A DNA stretch of 32,850 bases. It comes from an uncultured Acidobacteriota bacterium. GTDB lineage: Bacteria > Acidobacteriota > Terriglobia > Bryobacterales > Bryobacteraceae. The position numbers and the translations under genes are program-made. The notes beneath the pieces were generated by a model. The model was given only the letters and a program-made list of their open reading frames with translations. It was not told the origin of the DNA and searched no databases. The stretch lies in NCBI GenBank assembly GCA_902826685.1, contig CADEFT010000053.1, positions 1 to 32,850 of the forward strand. The letters are read 5' to 3'. Shown here piece by piece: positions 24,282-31,645 of the stretch (position 1 is its first letter; the number at the start of each line of letters is the position of its first letter).

Positions 24282-25400
24282 TCACAGGGCCTTGAAGCGT
24301 TTGAGAGCGTGCTCGTCGAGTTCGACGCCGAGGCCGGGACGGCCGGGGACGGTGATGGCTCCGTCTTTGAACTCGAGCGGCTCGGCGAGCAGGGTGTGCT
24401 CATAGGCCAGGGGCCCGAGGATGTCGCAGGGGAACTCTTCGGCGCCCACGCCGGGGCTCGACGCGGCGAGGTGTGCCATGGCGGCGCTGGCGATGCCGAG
24501 TTCCAGGTTACTGCCGACGGTGCAGGTTAGTCCGGACGCTTCGGCGACCACGGCAATCTTACGCGCGGCGCCGAGACCTCCGCCCTTGCTGACATAGATG
24601 GAGAGGATATCGGCGGCGCCGGCGCGCACGATGGCCATGGCGTCCTGCACGGTGTTGCAACTCTCATCGGCCATCACGGGCACGGGCACATTGCGGCGTA
24701 CGTCGGCGAGCCATTGTAAGTCGAGCGCGGCCACTGGTTGTTCGGCGAAGTAGATATTCGACTGATCGGCGATCTTGCGGATGGTTTCGATGGCGACGCG
24801 GGGGCTCCAGCCGCCGTTGGCGTCGATGCCCATGCGGATGTGGGGGCCGATGGCTTCGCGAACGGCTTTGACGCGGGCGATATCGGCGTTGGGCTCGATA
24901 CCCACCTTGACCTTGAGGGCTTTCAGGCCCTGATTCATGGCCCAGGTGGCGATCTCGGCGGCGCGTGCGGGCTCGGCTCCGGAGACGGACATTTTGATGG
25001 GGATGCGCTGGCGCACGGCGCCGCCAAGGAGACGGTAGACGGGCAGCCCGGCGGCCTTGCCAAGGATGTCCCACAGGGCGAACTCGAGGCCCGCTTTGGT
25101 GAAGTGGTGGCCGAAGACGGCGCGGCGCATCTTTTGGGTGAGGCGCTCGACGTCGCGCGGATCCTCGCCGATGAGCGCCGGGGCGAGAAACCCGTTGATG
25201 ATGTGGGTGGCGGTGGTGGAATCCTCGCCGCTCCAGACGGGGGTGCAGGAGACTTCGCCGAGTCCGGTGATGCCTTCATCGGTGTGCACTTTGAGGATGG
25301 CGAAGGGCGAATCCTTATGAAAGCCGAGACTGCCGCGGATCTGGAATTCGGGCCGGATGGGCACGAGTACGGGAATGATTTCGATGGAATGAATGCGCAT
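24282..25400 (-). CDS. Enolase-superfamily enzyme, muconate-lactonizing (MLE) subgroup
   Basis: A 372-residue mandelate racemase/muconate lactonizing fold. The capping domain covers residues 1-125 and the barrel 130-360. Barrel residues fit the MLE subgroup: the KVK pair Lys163/Lys165, metal ligands Asp193 (GIDANGG), Glu220 (FAEQP) and Asp245 (MADES), and the opposite-face Lys272 (YVSKGGG). Enzymes of this type abstract an alpha proton; cycloisomerases, succinylbenzoate synthases and dipeptide epimerases all share this pattern. It starts 9 bp after the second enolase-type gene, as the last gene of a three-gene operon. The substrate is not assignable from sequence. Confidence 0.88.
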   Translation of the reverse strand: MRIHSIEIIPVLVPIRPEFQIRGSLGFHKDSPFAILKVHTDEGITGLGEVSCTPVWSGEDSTTATHIINGFLAPALIGEDPRDVERLTQKMRRAVFGHHFTKAGLEFALWDILGKAAGLPVYRLLGGAVRQRIPIKMSVSGAEPARAAEIATWAMNQGLKALKVKVGIEPNADIARVKAVREAIGPHIRMGIDANGGWSPRVAIETIRKIADQSNIYFAEQPVAALDLQWLADVRRNVPVPVMADESCNTVQDAMAIVRAGAADILSIYVSKGGGLGAARKIAVVAEASGLTCTVGSNLELGIASAAMAHLAASSPGVGAEEFPCDILGPLAYEHTLLAEPLEFKDGAITVPGRPGLGVELDEHALKRFKAL

Positions 25401-25409
25401 GTAAGTAAG

Positions 25410-26564
25410 TTAGTGAGTCCGGTAACGGGCGATGGCCGCTTCATCGACTTCCACGCCGAGGCCGGGACCTTCGGGAACGCGCAGGAAGCCGTCTTCGAGT
25501 TTGAGGGGATTGCGCACCAGGCCACGGCTGAGCGGTCCTTGCGAGGTGCTGAACTCGACGAATTCGGCCCGGCGCTGGAAGGCGGTGAGGTGGAGCGAGG
25601 CGGCGGTGAGCAGATCGCTCGACCAGGAGTGGGGAACGACGAGGCGATTGGCGCGTTCGGCCATATGGACGATCTTGCGGGCGACGGTGAAGCCGCCGCA
25701 GCGGGTGAGATCGGGCTGCAGGACGTCGACTCCGCCGCGCTCGATCAATTGTTGAAAGCCCCATTCGGTGGCTTCCTGCTCGCCGCAGGCGATGCGCGTA
25801 TCGACGGCTTCGGCCACGCGGCGGTATCCTTCGTAGTCTTCGGGGTTCAGCAGTTCTTCAACCAGGAAGGGCTGGAAGGCTTCGATGGATTTGACGACCT
25901 GGATGGCTTCCTTGGGCGTGCGCTCGACGAACCAGCCGGTATCGACCAGCAGGTCGTTGTCGTCGCCGAGTGCGTGGCGCGCGGCTTCAACGAGCTTCAC
26001 GTCGCTACGCGGGTTCTTTCCAAATCCGCCCCAGCCGAACTTGACTGCGGTGAAGCCTTCGTCGAGATATTGCTTGACGGATTCGCGCATGGCTTCGGGG
26101 GTGGCGCGGAACAGCGTGCTGGCATAGGCGCGGACGCGATCGCGCCACTTACCGCCCAGCAGGATATGAATGGGCTGCCGGTAAACCTTGCCGCAAATAT
26201 CCCAGAGCGCGATGTCGATGGCGGAGATGGCCTGGATGGCAACGCCGCGGCGGCCGTAATAAATGCTGCCGCGATACATGCGATACCAGAGGCGTTCGAC
26301 TTCGAGCGGGTTCTGGCCGATGAGCAGAGTGGTCAGACCGTCGAAGCATTCCATGCCTTCTTCTTCGCTCCAGCGCGGCGCATCGACGCAGGCCTTGGCG
26401 ACGGAGGCGCATGTTTCCATATCGGAATAGCCGGCGATTCCGGCGTCGGTGGAGACCTTGACCAGGCCCATGTAAGTGGGGCCAAGCGGCTCTTCGGAGG
26501 TGGCGGTGGAGTTATAGAGCCCTTCCGATTTCAGGACGAAGAGCTCAACGTTGGTGATCTTCAT
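25410..26564 (-). CDS. Enolase-superfamily enzyme, mandelate-racemase-like (sugar-acid dehydratase type)
   Basis: A 384-residue enolase-superfamily enzyme of the MR/sugar-acid dehydratase kind, distinct from its neighbour. The barrel has Lys175 (AVKFGWGGFG) and metal ligands Asp208 (LLVDTGW), Glu236/237 (FLVEELL) and Glu262 (CGEQE). Asp285 (QPDLTRCGG) and the general-base His312 (VVPHSWSS) form the His-Asp dyad. Many such proteins dehydrate aldonic or uronic acids, but the second Lys or Arg of a KxK/KxR motif is Gly here. Its ATG overlaps the stop of the upstream dimethylformamidase-like gene (ATGA), so it is translationally coupled. The reaction is a family-level inference. Confidence 0.88.
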   Translation of the reverse strand: MKITNVELFVLKSEGLYNSTATSEEPLGPTYMGLVKVSTDAGIAGYSDMETCASVAKACVDAPRWSEEEGMECFDGLTTLLIGQNPLEVERLWYRMYRGSIYYGRRGVAIQAISAIDIALWDICGKVYRQPIHILLGGKWRDRVRAYASTLFRATPEAMRESVKQYLDEGFTAVKFGWGGFGKNPRSDVKLVEAARHALGDDNDLLVDTGWFVERTPKEAIQVVKSIEAFQPFLVEELLNPEDYEGYRRVAEAVDTRIACGEQEATEWGFQQLIERGGVDVLQPDLTRCGGFTVARKIVHMAERANRLVVPHSWSSDLLTAASLHLTAFQRRAEFVEFSTSQGPLSRGLVRNPLKLEDGFLRVPEGPGLGVEVDEAAIARYRTH

Positions 26565-28180
26565 GCCAGGAACCTCTCGATCACGTTGCGGGTGACGCGC
26601 GAGATCACAGGGTCTGTGAAGAGGGCGGGGACCCAGGTCATGGAGCCGACCGAGAAGACCGCGCCGCCGCCGGAGGGCTCATGAACGATGACGTCGCCGC
26701 CGCCGCCATCGGCGTTGATGCCTTTGGCGAGCAGTTGGGTGTTGGCGGGCGACGATGGGCTGATCTTGTCGGTCTCATGACCGGAAGCGCCGCCGGGGAC
26801 ACGCTCATGCAGGGTCTTTTCCCCGAACAGATCGCCGTTGCGGACGCCGGTGCCGTGGAAGATCCAGTGCGAGGCGTCCTTGACTTCGTAAGGCGCGGCG
26901 GTCATGAGCCCGGCGGCGGTGCAGACGACGCCTAGCAGACTCGCTTCCGATTCGAGCGTGCGGTGCATGCGGCTTTCGTATTCGACGGTGCCGTCGTCAT
27001 TGTGGCCGCCGAGCTCGCCATGAAGGCTGTTGAGGTGGGAGAGGCAACGCATGGTGCCATCGGGGGCGAAGACGACTTCGCAGTTGAGTCCGTTGCCGGC
27101 CAGATAAAGCAGCCGGCCGCCGCGATCGAAGACCCAGCGCTTGACGGCGAGATACATTTGGCGCGTCCAGTATTCGGGATGGATGGAGAGCATCAGCACT
27201 TTGTAGGAATCGAGGGGCAGGGTGCCGTCGTGAAGTTGGGCTTCGGCGTAGTAGTCGTACTCGAAGCCTTCGCGTTCGAGCCAGCCGAGCAGGCGCCATT
27301 CGCCGGGTGCCTGGCCGCATTGGACGCGGCCCTGGACGGAGTCCGTCACTTCGCCGGGTTCGAGGATGTGGTTGTGCGGCTCCGGGCGGTCGAAGGAAAG
27401 AGGCATGAACTCTTCGTCGCGCGGCTTCCAGGTGCCGAAGGCGGTGGGGCGGCGGTAACGGTCGAGATCGAGCCGGGCGTTGACGGTGGGTGTATCCGGC
27501 AGGCGATCCGCATTGATGTAGTTACTGCGTCCACCAAAGTTGTTGTAAGCGTTCCAGGTGTTACTGCTGGCAAGCACGGCGATCTTAGCCTTGGGCTTGG
27601 CGGGCGCGACGACCCAGGGGAAAGAGAAGGCTTTGCCCGAAGGCGTGCGAGCCCAGAGGTAATAGAGACCGGAACGTTCGGGCGCGGTGATGAATTGCGA
27701 GGGGCTGCCGTAGCCGGTGCGGTTCCAGTTGACGCCGGTTTGGGTGTAGTCGCCGTCGGGGGTGATCTGCATGGTGGCACGCGGGCCATGCTCATCGCCC
27801 CAGCCGATCATGCGGATGTATTCCTTGCGCAGGCCGTAGCGCCAGAGAGTGAGTTGATATTGCTCGACGGAGTGGATGCAGTATTCGGAGCGCTCGCCGG
27901 AGCGGGACCACTTAGGTCGCATGAAGCCGAGGAGGGTGTCGGAGAGGAGGCGGAACTGGGCTGGTTCTGGCGTTGGGAGCGTGATTTCGATGCTTTTGGA
28001 GCCGTAGCCCTGTTTGGCGAGGGTGATTTTGTAGGGGCCGGGTGGGAGGTCGGCGTAGAGGGCTCCACGGGGGCTGGCGGTGAGGATGGTGATGGCGTGC
28101 GTAGTTTGGTGCTCGCATTCGGCGGCGGTGCCGGGGAGGGCGACGTAGTATTCGTCGCTCACGTAGGCGATTGGTTTCAT
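26561..28180 (-). CDS. N,N-dimethylformamidase large-subunit-like protein
   Basis: A 539-residue cytoplasmic protein with no signal peptide, resembling the C-terminal part of the large subunit of N,N-dimethylformamidase, an iron-dependent amidohydrolase. Recognisable segments are YYLWARTPSGKAFSFPWVVA, VLASSNTWNAYNNFGGRSNY (about 207-226) and LMLSIHPEYWTRQMYLAVKR. RGGRLLYLAGNG follows, then AVFSVGSMTWVPALF near the end. The N-terminal 80 residues look like a small beta domain. It is the first gene of an operon with two enolase-superfamily enzymes. This hints at cleavage of an amide or formyl-type precursor that then feeds an acid dehydratase or cycloisomerase. The actual substrate is unknown. 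Confidence 0.82.
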   Translation of the reverse strand: MKPIAYVSDEYYVALPGTAAECEHQTTHAITILTASPRGALYADLPPGPYKITLAKQGYGSKSIEITLPTPEPAQFRLLSDTLLGFMRPKWSRSGERSEYCIHSVEQYQLTLWRYGLRKEYIRMIGWGDEHGPRATMQITPDGDYTQTGVNWNRTGYGSPSQFITAPERSGLYYLWARTPSGKAFSFPWVVAPAKPKAKIAVLASSNTWNAYNNFGGRSNYINADRLPDTPTVNARLDLDRYRRPTAFGTWKPRDEEFMPLSFDRPEPHNHILEPGEVTDSVQGRVQCGQAPGEWRLLGWLEREGFEYDYYAEAQLHDGTLPLDSYKVLMLSIHPEYWTRQMYLAVKRWVFDRGGRLLYLAGNGLNCEVVFAPDGTMRCLSHLNSLHGELGGHNDDGTVEYESRMHRTLESEASLLGVVCTAAGLMTAAPYEVKDASHWIFHGTGVRNGDLFGEKTLHERVPGGASGHETDKISPSSPANTQLLAKGINADGGGGDVIVHEPSGGGAVFSVGSMTWVPALFTDPVISRVTRNVIERFLA

Positions 28181-28427
28181 TGCGGTTAAGTATAGCTGGC
28201 TGGAAATCCTTGGGTTCGTTCCGCAGGGTGTTTTGTGCGTTTGGCGTCCGGCCGGTGGGACGGTCCGATCGCACCGGCTCCTTTATGAGGATGGCACGCC
28301 GGCGTCGAGGTGACGAGGCGTCGTCAAGCTATGGCATTGACAGATCTGAGGAAAGAAGGCACTGACGGTTGATCCGCAGGTCACAATAGCCTTCAATGCA
28401 TAATGCCTTCCATGGCTTATTTGAGTT

Positions 28428-28658
28428 GTGGCGTGGCAGGTTGAGGGAGTGGACGAGTTTACCTCCTGGTTTCTCGACTTCGGCGATGACGAACAGGTGG
28501 CTGCCGGCCGCGTCGGCTCGACCCACGCCGGGCCACCATTTTGCTCCTGGGCGGGCGACAAGACCGGGAACAGCCGGTGGTACGACGAAAACGTCCCGAT
28601 AGCTGACGACAGGTACGATGACTACCTCCGCGAAATGGAGAAAGAAGGATCGCAATGA
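28428..28658 (+). pseudogene. HigB/Gp49-like toxin with large in-frame internal deletion
   Basis: A GTG-initiated frame of 76 residues. The first part, VAWQVEGVDEFTSWFLDF then GDDEQ, is the N-terminus of a Gp49-type toxin. The end, GDKTGNSRWYDENVPIADD followed by RYDDYLREMEKE, is its C-terminus. The core of about 40-50 residues, with the central RNase strands (usually GSRxxxMKELR and LRVLYAFDP), is missing. The join reads GSTHAGPPFCSWAGDK. The reading frame survives, so a short peptide could still be made, but catalytic function is unlikely. Its stop overlaps the following antitoxin ATG. Confidence 0.75.
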
Positions 28659-28909
28659 AGCGGCAAGCGTGGGCGGAAATCAAGCTGCGAGTGAAGCCGG
28701 AGACTCGGATTTCGCATGGAGGCTGAGGCGGCCCGTTTGTCCGGCGAACTTCATCTCGCGCAGCTTCGAAAGGCGCGCGGATTGACCTACACATTGGCAC
28801 TCTCAAGAAGTTCATTGAGGCGATGAACGGAGAGTTGGTGCTTGCTGCGAGGTTTCCAGACGAGGTCGAGGTACCGATCAGGCTGGCGGATACGGAAGAC
28901 GCGGCGTAG
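28655..28909 (+). pseudogene. Decayed XRE-type antitoxin of the truncated HigB
   Basis: The ATG overlaps the toxin stop and reads MKRQAWAEIKLRVKPETR, a typical HigA-like opening, then runs into a TGA. In a second frame the gene resumes as MEAEAARLSGELHLAQLRKA then RGLT. In a third frame it ends as IGTLKKFIEAMNGELVLAAR then FPDEVEV, with a TAG at 28907-28909. Two frameshifts and loss of the helix-turn-helix core (about 25 residues after RGLT) make it non-functional as a DNA-binding antitoxin. Toxin and antitoxin have decayed together. Confidence 0.8.
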
Positions 28910-29170
28910 TCGAAGCCGAAGCCGAGATAGAGCCTCGGCGCCGCTCATGACAGATTGCGTTGACGACCTCGGGAAAGAGAATGCAATGGAAGAGGCCTGA
29001 TACACGAAAGCTGGGTAGTCCAATCCTGCTCAATGGATAGATATGGCCAAGCCTACTGTCTGACTGGTTCGCGAGTGGATTTGAGTAACCTTGTTATCAG
29101 CACCAACTTTCGCCGCGATCCGGATCAGGATCCTCCTTTGTTCTCTCACGCGGTGTGCCATCATCGACAG

Positions 29171-30373
29171 ATGCCATCAAGGGGCCAACGGGCCGACTTT
29201 TCACGTACAGTTGCAGAGAAGCTGGCCAAGCGAGCTGCATACAAGTGTTCGTTCCCTACTTGTATTCGCTCTACGACGGGCCCTGGCGCCAACGAGGACC
29301 AAGTATCTACGACTGGCAAAGCAGCACATATTTACAGTGCGAGCCAGAACGGACCAAGGGGTACGGGCGGGTTGACGCTTGAACAGCGGCAAAGAATCGA
29401 CAATGGCATCTGGCTTTGCGCCAAGCATGCAGACCTTGTCGACAAAAATGGCGGAACAGATTTTCCAGTGCCCACATTGCGCGAATACCGGCGGATTCAT
29501 GAAGAAAGAATTCGTTCGGAAAGAGCGTTGATTAGTGGCTCATCCGCGTGGGTACACTCCATGACTATCAATAGCGCCCCCATCTTCAAGACGCCGCTAA
29601 CGATCCATTTTGGTAAGGTGACGGTCATTTGCGGCGAGAACCACAGCGGCAAAACCGCTCTTTGTGACTGGTTGCAAGGAATATCCAACCCGCTCACGCT
29701 GTGCAGTTGGGCTGACGCGTTGAAGTCGCGGACACTCTCGTACGAAGTAACGTACTTCGACCCCTTCGAGCAAAGGATCAGGGTCCGCACACATGCGCAC
29801 GACGAAGTGGAGTACTTTCTCAACGGAGAACCCACTCCGTTCGACCCCAATCCTATTCGATTTGTGCGCCTTAAATATGTTCAGCTCGACCGTAGGGACC
29901 ATGGTCCACAGATGACGGACCTAGAGTTCCTAAGCAGAACTCTCTCGGTGAGTCCTGCACTAATCCGAAATATGTTACCACTGGTCGGGGTACAACAGGC
30001 AAGTACGGTAGGTGGTGTGCGGCTCGAGACTACTTCGGGCGACGCACTTCGACTGCATACAGATGTTCACGGTACCCTGCGGGGACTTGACTTGCGGTAC
30101 GGCCTCTCGAACACCGAACGATGCCGGGTACTTCTGGAGATTGCCGCCGTTTTCGCCCGTCATTCCGCCAAACGAGTTCCGACTGTCCTGCTTATCGACT
30201 GGGCGGCGAAAAGCTTCGACAACAAGTGGATGAAGCGCGTCCTTGATTTTCTCTCCGAGGATGGTAACCGATTTCAAACCGTTATCGAACGCGTTGCGCA
30301 CGGTCTCGAAAGCTGGGAAGCGGCGCGCACAATTAACTTGATCGGCAATAAAGAAAATGTAACGACTCGTTAA
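29171..30373 (+). CDS. HNH endonuclease fused to ABC/SMC-like ATPase (defence candidate)
   Basis: A 400-residue fusion. The N-terminal HNH-type nuclease (about 15-115) has Cys26 and Cys31, the GKAAHI motif with His53, and NGIWLCAKHADLVDKNG (78-94) with Cys83 and His86. The C-terminal ATPase has Walker A GENHSGKT (155-162), a degenerate ABC signature GLSNTERCRVLLE (311-323) and Walker B TVLLIDWAAKSFD (338-350), where the usual catalytic Glu after Asp is Trp. ATPase-nuclease fusions are common in phage defence. The ATG at 29171 begins just before the conserved part; an in-frame ATG at 29033 would add 46 residues of no recognised fold. GC is visibly lower than in neighbours, suggesting transfer. 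No partner gene is adjacent. Confidence 0.78.
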   Translation: MPSRGQRADFSRTVAEKLAKRAAYKCSFPTCIRSTTGPGANEDQVSTTGKAAHIYSASQNGPRGTGGLTLEQRQRIDNGIWLCAKHADLVDKNGGTDFPVPTLREYRRIHEERIRSERALISGSSAWVHSMTINSAPIFKTPLTIHFGKVTVICGENHSGKTALCDWLQGISNPLTLCSWADALKSRTLSYEVTYFDPFEQRIRVRTHAHDEVEYFLNGEPTPFDPNPIRFVRLKYVQLDRRDHGPQMTDLEFLSRTLSVSPALIRNMLPLVGVQQASTVGGVRLETTSGDALRLHTDVHGTLRGLDLRYGLSNTERCRVLLEIAAVFARHSAKRVPTVLLIDWAAKSFDNKWMKRVLDFLSEDGNRFQTVIERVAHGLESWEAARTINLIGNKENVTTR

Positions 30374-30381
30374 AGTGCGAC

Positions 30382-30485
30382 TTACTGATGCGCGCCGAAT
30401 ACACGGCGCGCGCCGTGCTGAAGGCAGAACCCAAAAGAAATCTGTGGCGTTCTTGACGGTCTGCCTACTCCGCGGGCATCAGTAA
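30382..30485. repeat. 104-bp element bounded by inverted repeats
   Basis: TTACTGATGC (30382-30391) and its exact complement GCATCAGTAA (30476-30485) close a 104-bp segment; with one mismatch the arms extend to 14 bp. Inside are a second perfect hairpin, GCGCGCCG/CGGCGCGC (30390-30411), and AGGCAGA/TCTGCCT (30422-30428 and 30460-30466). It begins 8 bp after the HNH-ATPase stop. It may be a small palindromic mobile element, or a structured terminator lacking a T tract. No target-site duplication is evident. Confidence 0.5.
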
Positions 30486-30904
30486 ATAGGGGTGGCTGAT
30501 AGGTTCGTCGAAATCTCGCTGACGGAGCAGTTCTTTTTGAGGGAGTTCCAGTCTCTTGCCCTCGGATCGACGGACCCACCTTCGGCGTCTTAGACCTCAA
30601 CAGACAAGATCTGGGCCCGCCGCGGCGAGCTAACATAGATGGTACAAAGACCGTGGACCGGCACCGAGGGCAAACTCACAATCGCTGAACGGCGTCAGCC
30701 GCGACCTGCTTGGCCTCAAAGCGGCACTTCAGGGTTTTGATCCGCGGCCAACTCATGGACGTGGACTCGGGAGCTTCCACGCCAAAGGTGTCCTTGCCCT
30801 CTCAAAGAAATCCACCATTTCGTCCAGATCTTCGTACGGATAGACAACTGGATGGGGAATGCTCATCACGGGTTGCGCGCTTCTACTGTGCGGGGTGAAG
30901 GCGG
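30486..30904. other. Non-coding gap with no supported gene
   Basis: No open frame here looks like a real protein. A 37-codon minus-strand frame (30753-30866, starting MSIPHPVVYPYEDLDE) has a protein-like N-terminus but no Shine-Dalgarno and stops early. It may be a remnant. No tRNA, promoter or strong hairpin was seen. Confidence 0.4.
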
Positions 30905-31294
30905 TCACTCGTCGCGGAAGCGATGGTAGCGGTCATGCAATCGGTCGAAGGCGGTCCGGTCGGCGGCTACAACGTCGGCGTTCAGGGAGTCGGCCGTCGC
31001 GACGAGCCAAGCGTCATTTTCGCCCATTCGGCGAGGTGATTTGCGCTGAAGGGCGGCACAGCGGAGCGCCTGCGGGAGATGCAACCCGTGTATCGAGAAG
31101 CGTTGCAATGCGGCTAACGCAGAGCCTTGGCCGGAAGCGCCCTCCAGAATCTCTTCCACCGCAACAATCGAGACCACCAGCTTCCGGCCACGCAAGGAAG
31201 GAAGAAATCGCCGTGCCGGGCCACTCTCTCCACGGGCGGTCTCCCGCTCGAGCGCGATCAGAAAAGAGGAATCGAGAAGTACTGGAGGCTTCAC
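30905..31294 (-). CDS. vapC: PIN-domain ribonuclease toxin VapC
   Basis: A 129-residue PIN protein with a GTG start that overlaps the antitoxin stop by four bases (GTGA). The acidic active-site residues are in place: Asp8 in PVLLDSSFLIAL, Glu47/Glu48 in VAVEEILEG, Asp94 in MGENDAWLVATA and Asp112 in VVAADRTAF. It ends DRYHRFRDE. A longer upstream frame exists but would overlap the antitoxin. It should cleave RNA when released from its antitoxin. Unlike the locus at 17 kb, this copy appears intact. Confidence 0.87.
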   Translation of the reverse strand: MKPPVLLDSSFLIALERETARGESGPARRFLPSLRGRKLVVSIVAVEEILEGASGQGSALAALQRFSIHGLHLPQALRCAALQRKSPRRMGENDAWLVATADSLNADVVAADRTAFDRLHDRYHRFRDE

Positions 31295-31491
31295 GGTTTC
31301 TGTTGAGCGATGCCCAGTCCCTTGCCTTCGGATTGGCGGACCCACTCGATTAAATCGTCGCCCGTTTCAATAGGACCGGCGTGATCGATCAACGAGCGGA
31401 TCACTTCAGACTTGGTGGCTTTCCGGCTTCGTGCCCACCGGCTCAGGCGGTCGGCGCGCTTCTGGTCCAGTTTGACGGTGATGGTGGGCAT
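31291..31491 (-). CDS. Ribbon-helix-helix antitoxin (VapB-like)
   Basis: A 66-residue protein starting MPTITVKLDQKRADRLSRWA, a classic ribbon-helix-helix strand and first helix. Helix two is KSEVIRSLIDHAG, and the tail (IETGDDLIEWVRQSEGKG) should contact the toxin. The start was chosen for the strong GGAGG nine bases upstream and because the strand is at the N-terminus. Upstream in-frame codons lack any recognisable fold. It forms an antitoxin-first operon with the VapC downstream. Confidence 0.85.
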   Translation of the reverse strand: MPTITVKLDQKRADRLSRWARSRKATKSEVIRSLIDHAGPIETGDDLIEWVRQSEGKGLGIAQQKP

Positions 31492-31494
31492 GGC

Positions 31495-31512
31495 GTAATA
31501 CCTCCATATTAC
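31495..31512 (-). promoter_or_regulatory. Inverted repeat framing the Shine-Dalgarno of vapB
   Basis: A perfect repeat GTAATA-6 nt-TATTAC, with the antitoxin's GGAGG in the six-base centre. As DNA it is a plausible ribbon-helix-helix operator. As RNA it could present or hide the Shine-Dalgarno. It lies 3 bp from the antitoxin ATG. Confidence 0.45.
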
Positions 31513-31645
31513 CACCGTTACTCGCACCCTCGTAACCCCGTGTTTCCCTTGCGTAACGTACCGCGGCGGGCCGTGGCGCCGCGTGGATGAGTGAACGGAG
31601 AGCCGGTGGGACGGCCTTCGGATCTCAACGCATGAGGAGACGAAA

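Noticed and set aside
24738..26684. Plus-strand frame of 648 codons opposite the two enolase genes
   Set aside because: Composition is the complement of strong enolase-superfamily sequences on the minus strand; low-complexity Gly/Asp/Ala with no motif.
26963..28189. Plus-strand frame of 408 codons opposite the dimethylformamidase-like gene
   Set aside because: Val/Gly/Glu-rich shadow of a real gene; no start signal or domain.
28189..28194. TATACT hexamer on the minus strand that would make a leaderless dimethylformamidase-like transcript
   Set aside because: No acceptable -35 at 16-18 bp, so the promoter call is too weak to list.
30382..30636. 84-codon minus-strand frame over the inverted-repeat element
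   Set aside because: It begins and ends in repeat sequence, lacks a Shine-Dalgarno and resembles no protein.
30753..30866. 37-codon minus-strand frame with a protein-like N-terminus (MSIPHPVVYPYEDLDE)
   Set aside because: Too short, no Shine-Dalgarno, and no recognisable continuation in other frames; at most a gene remnant.
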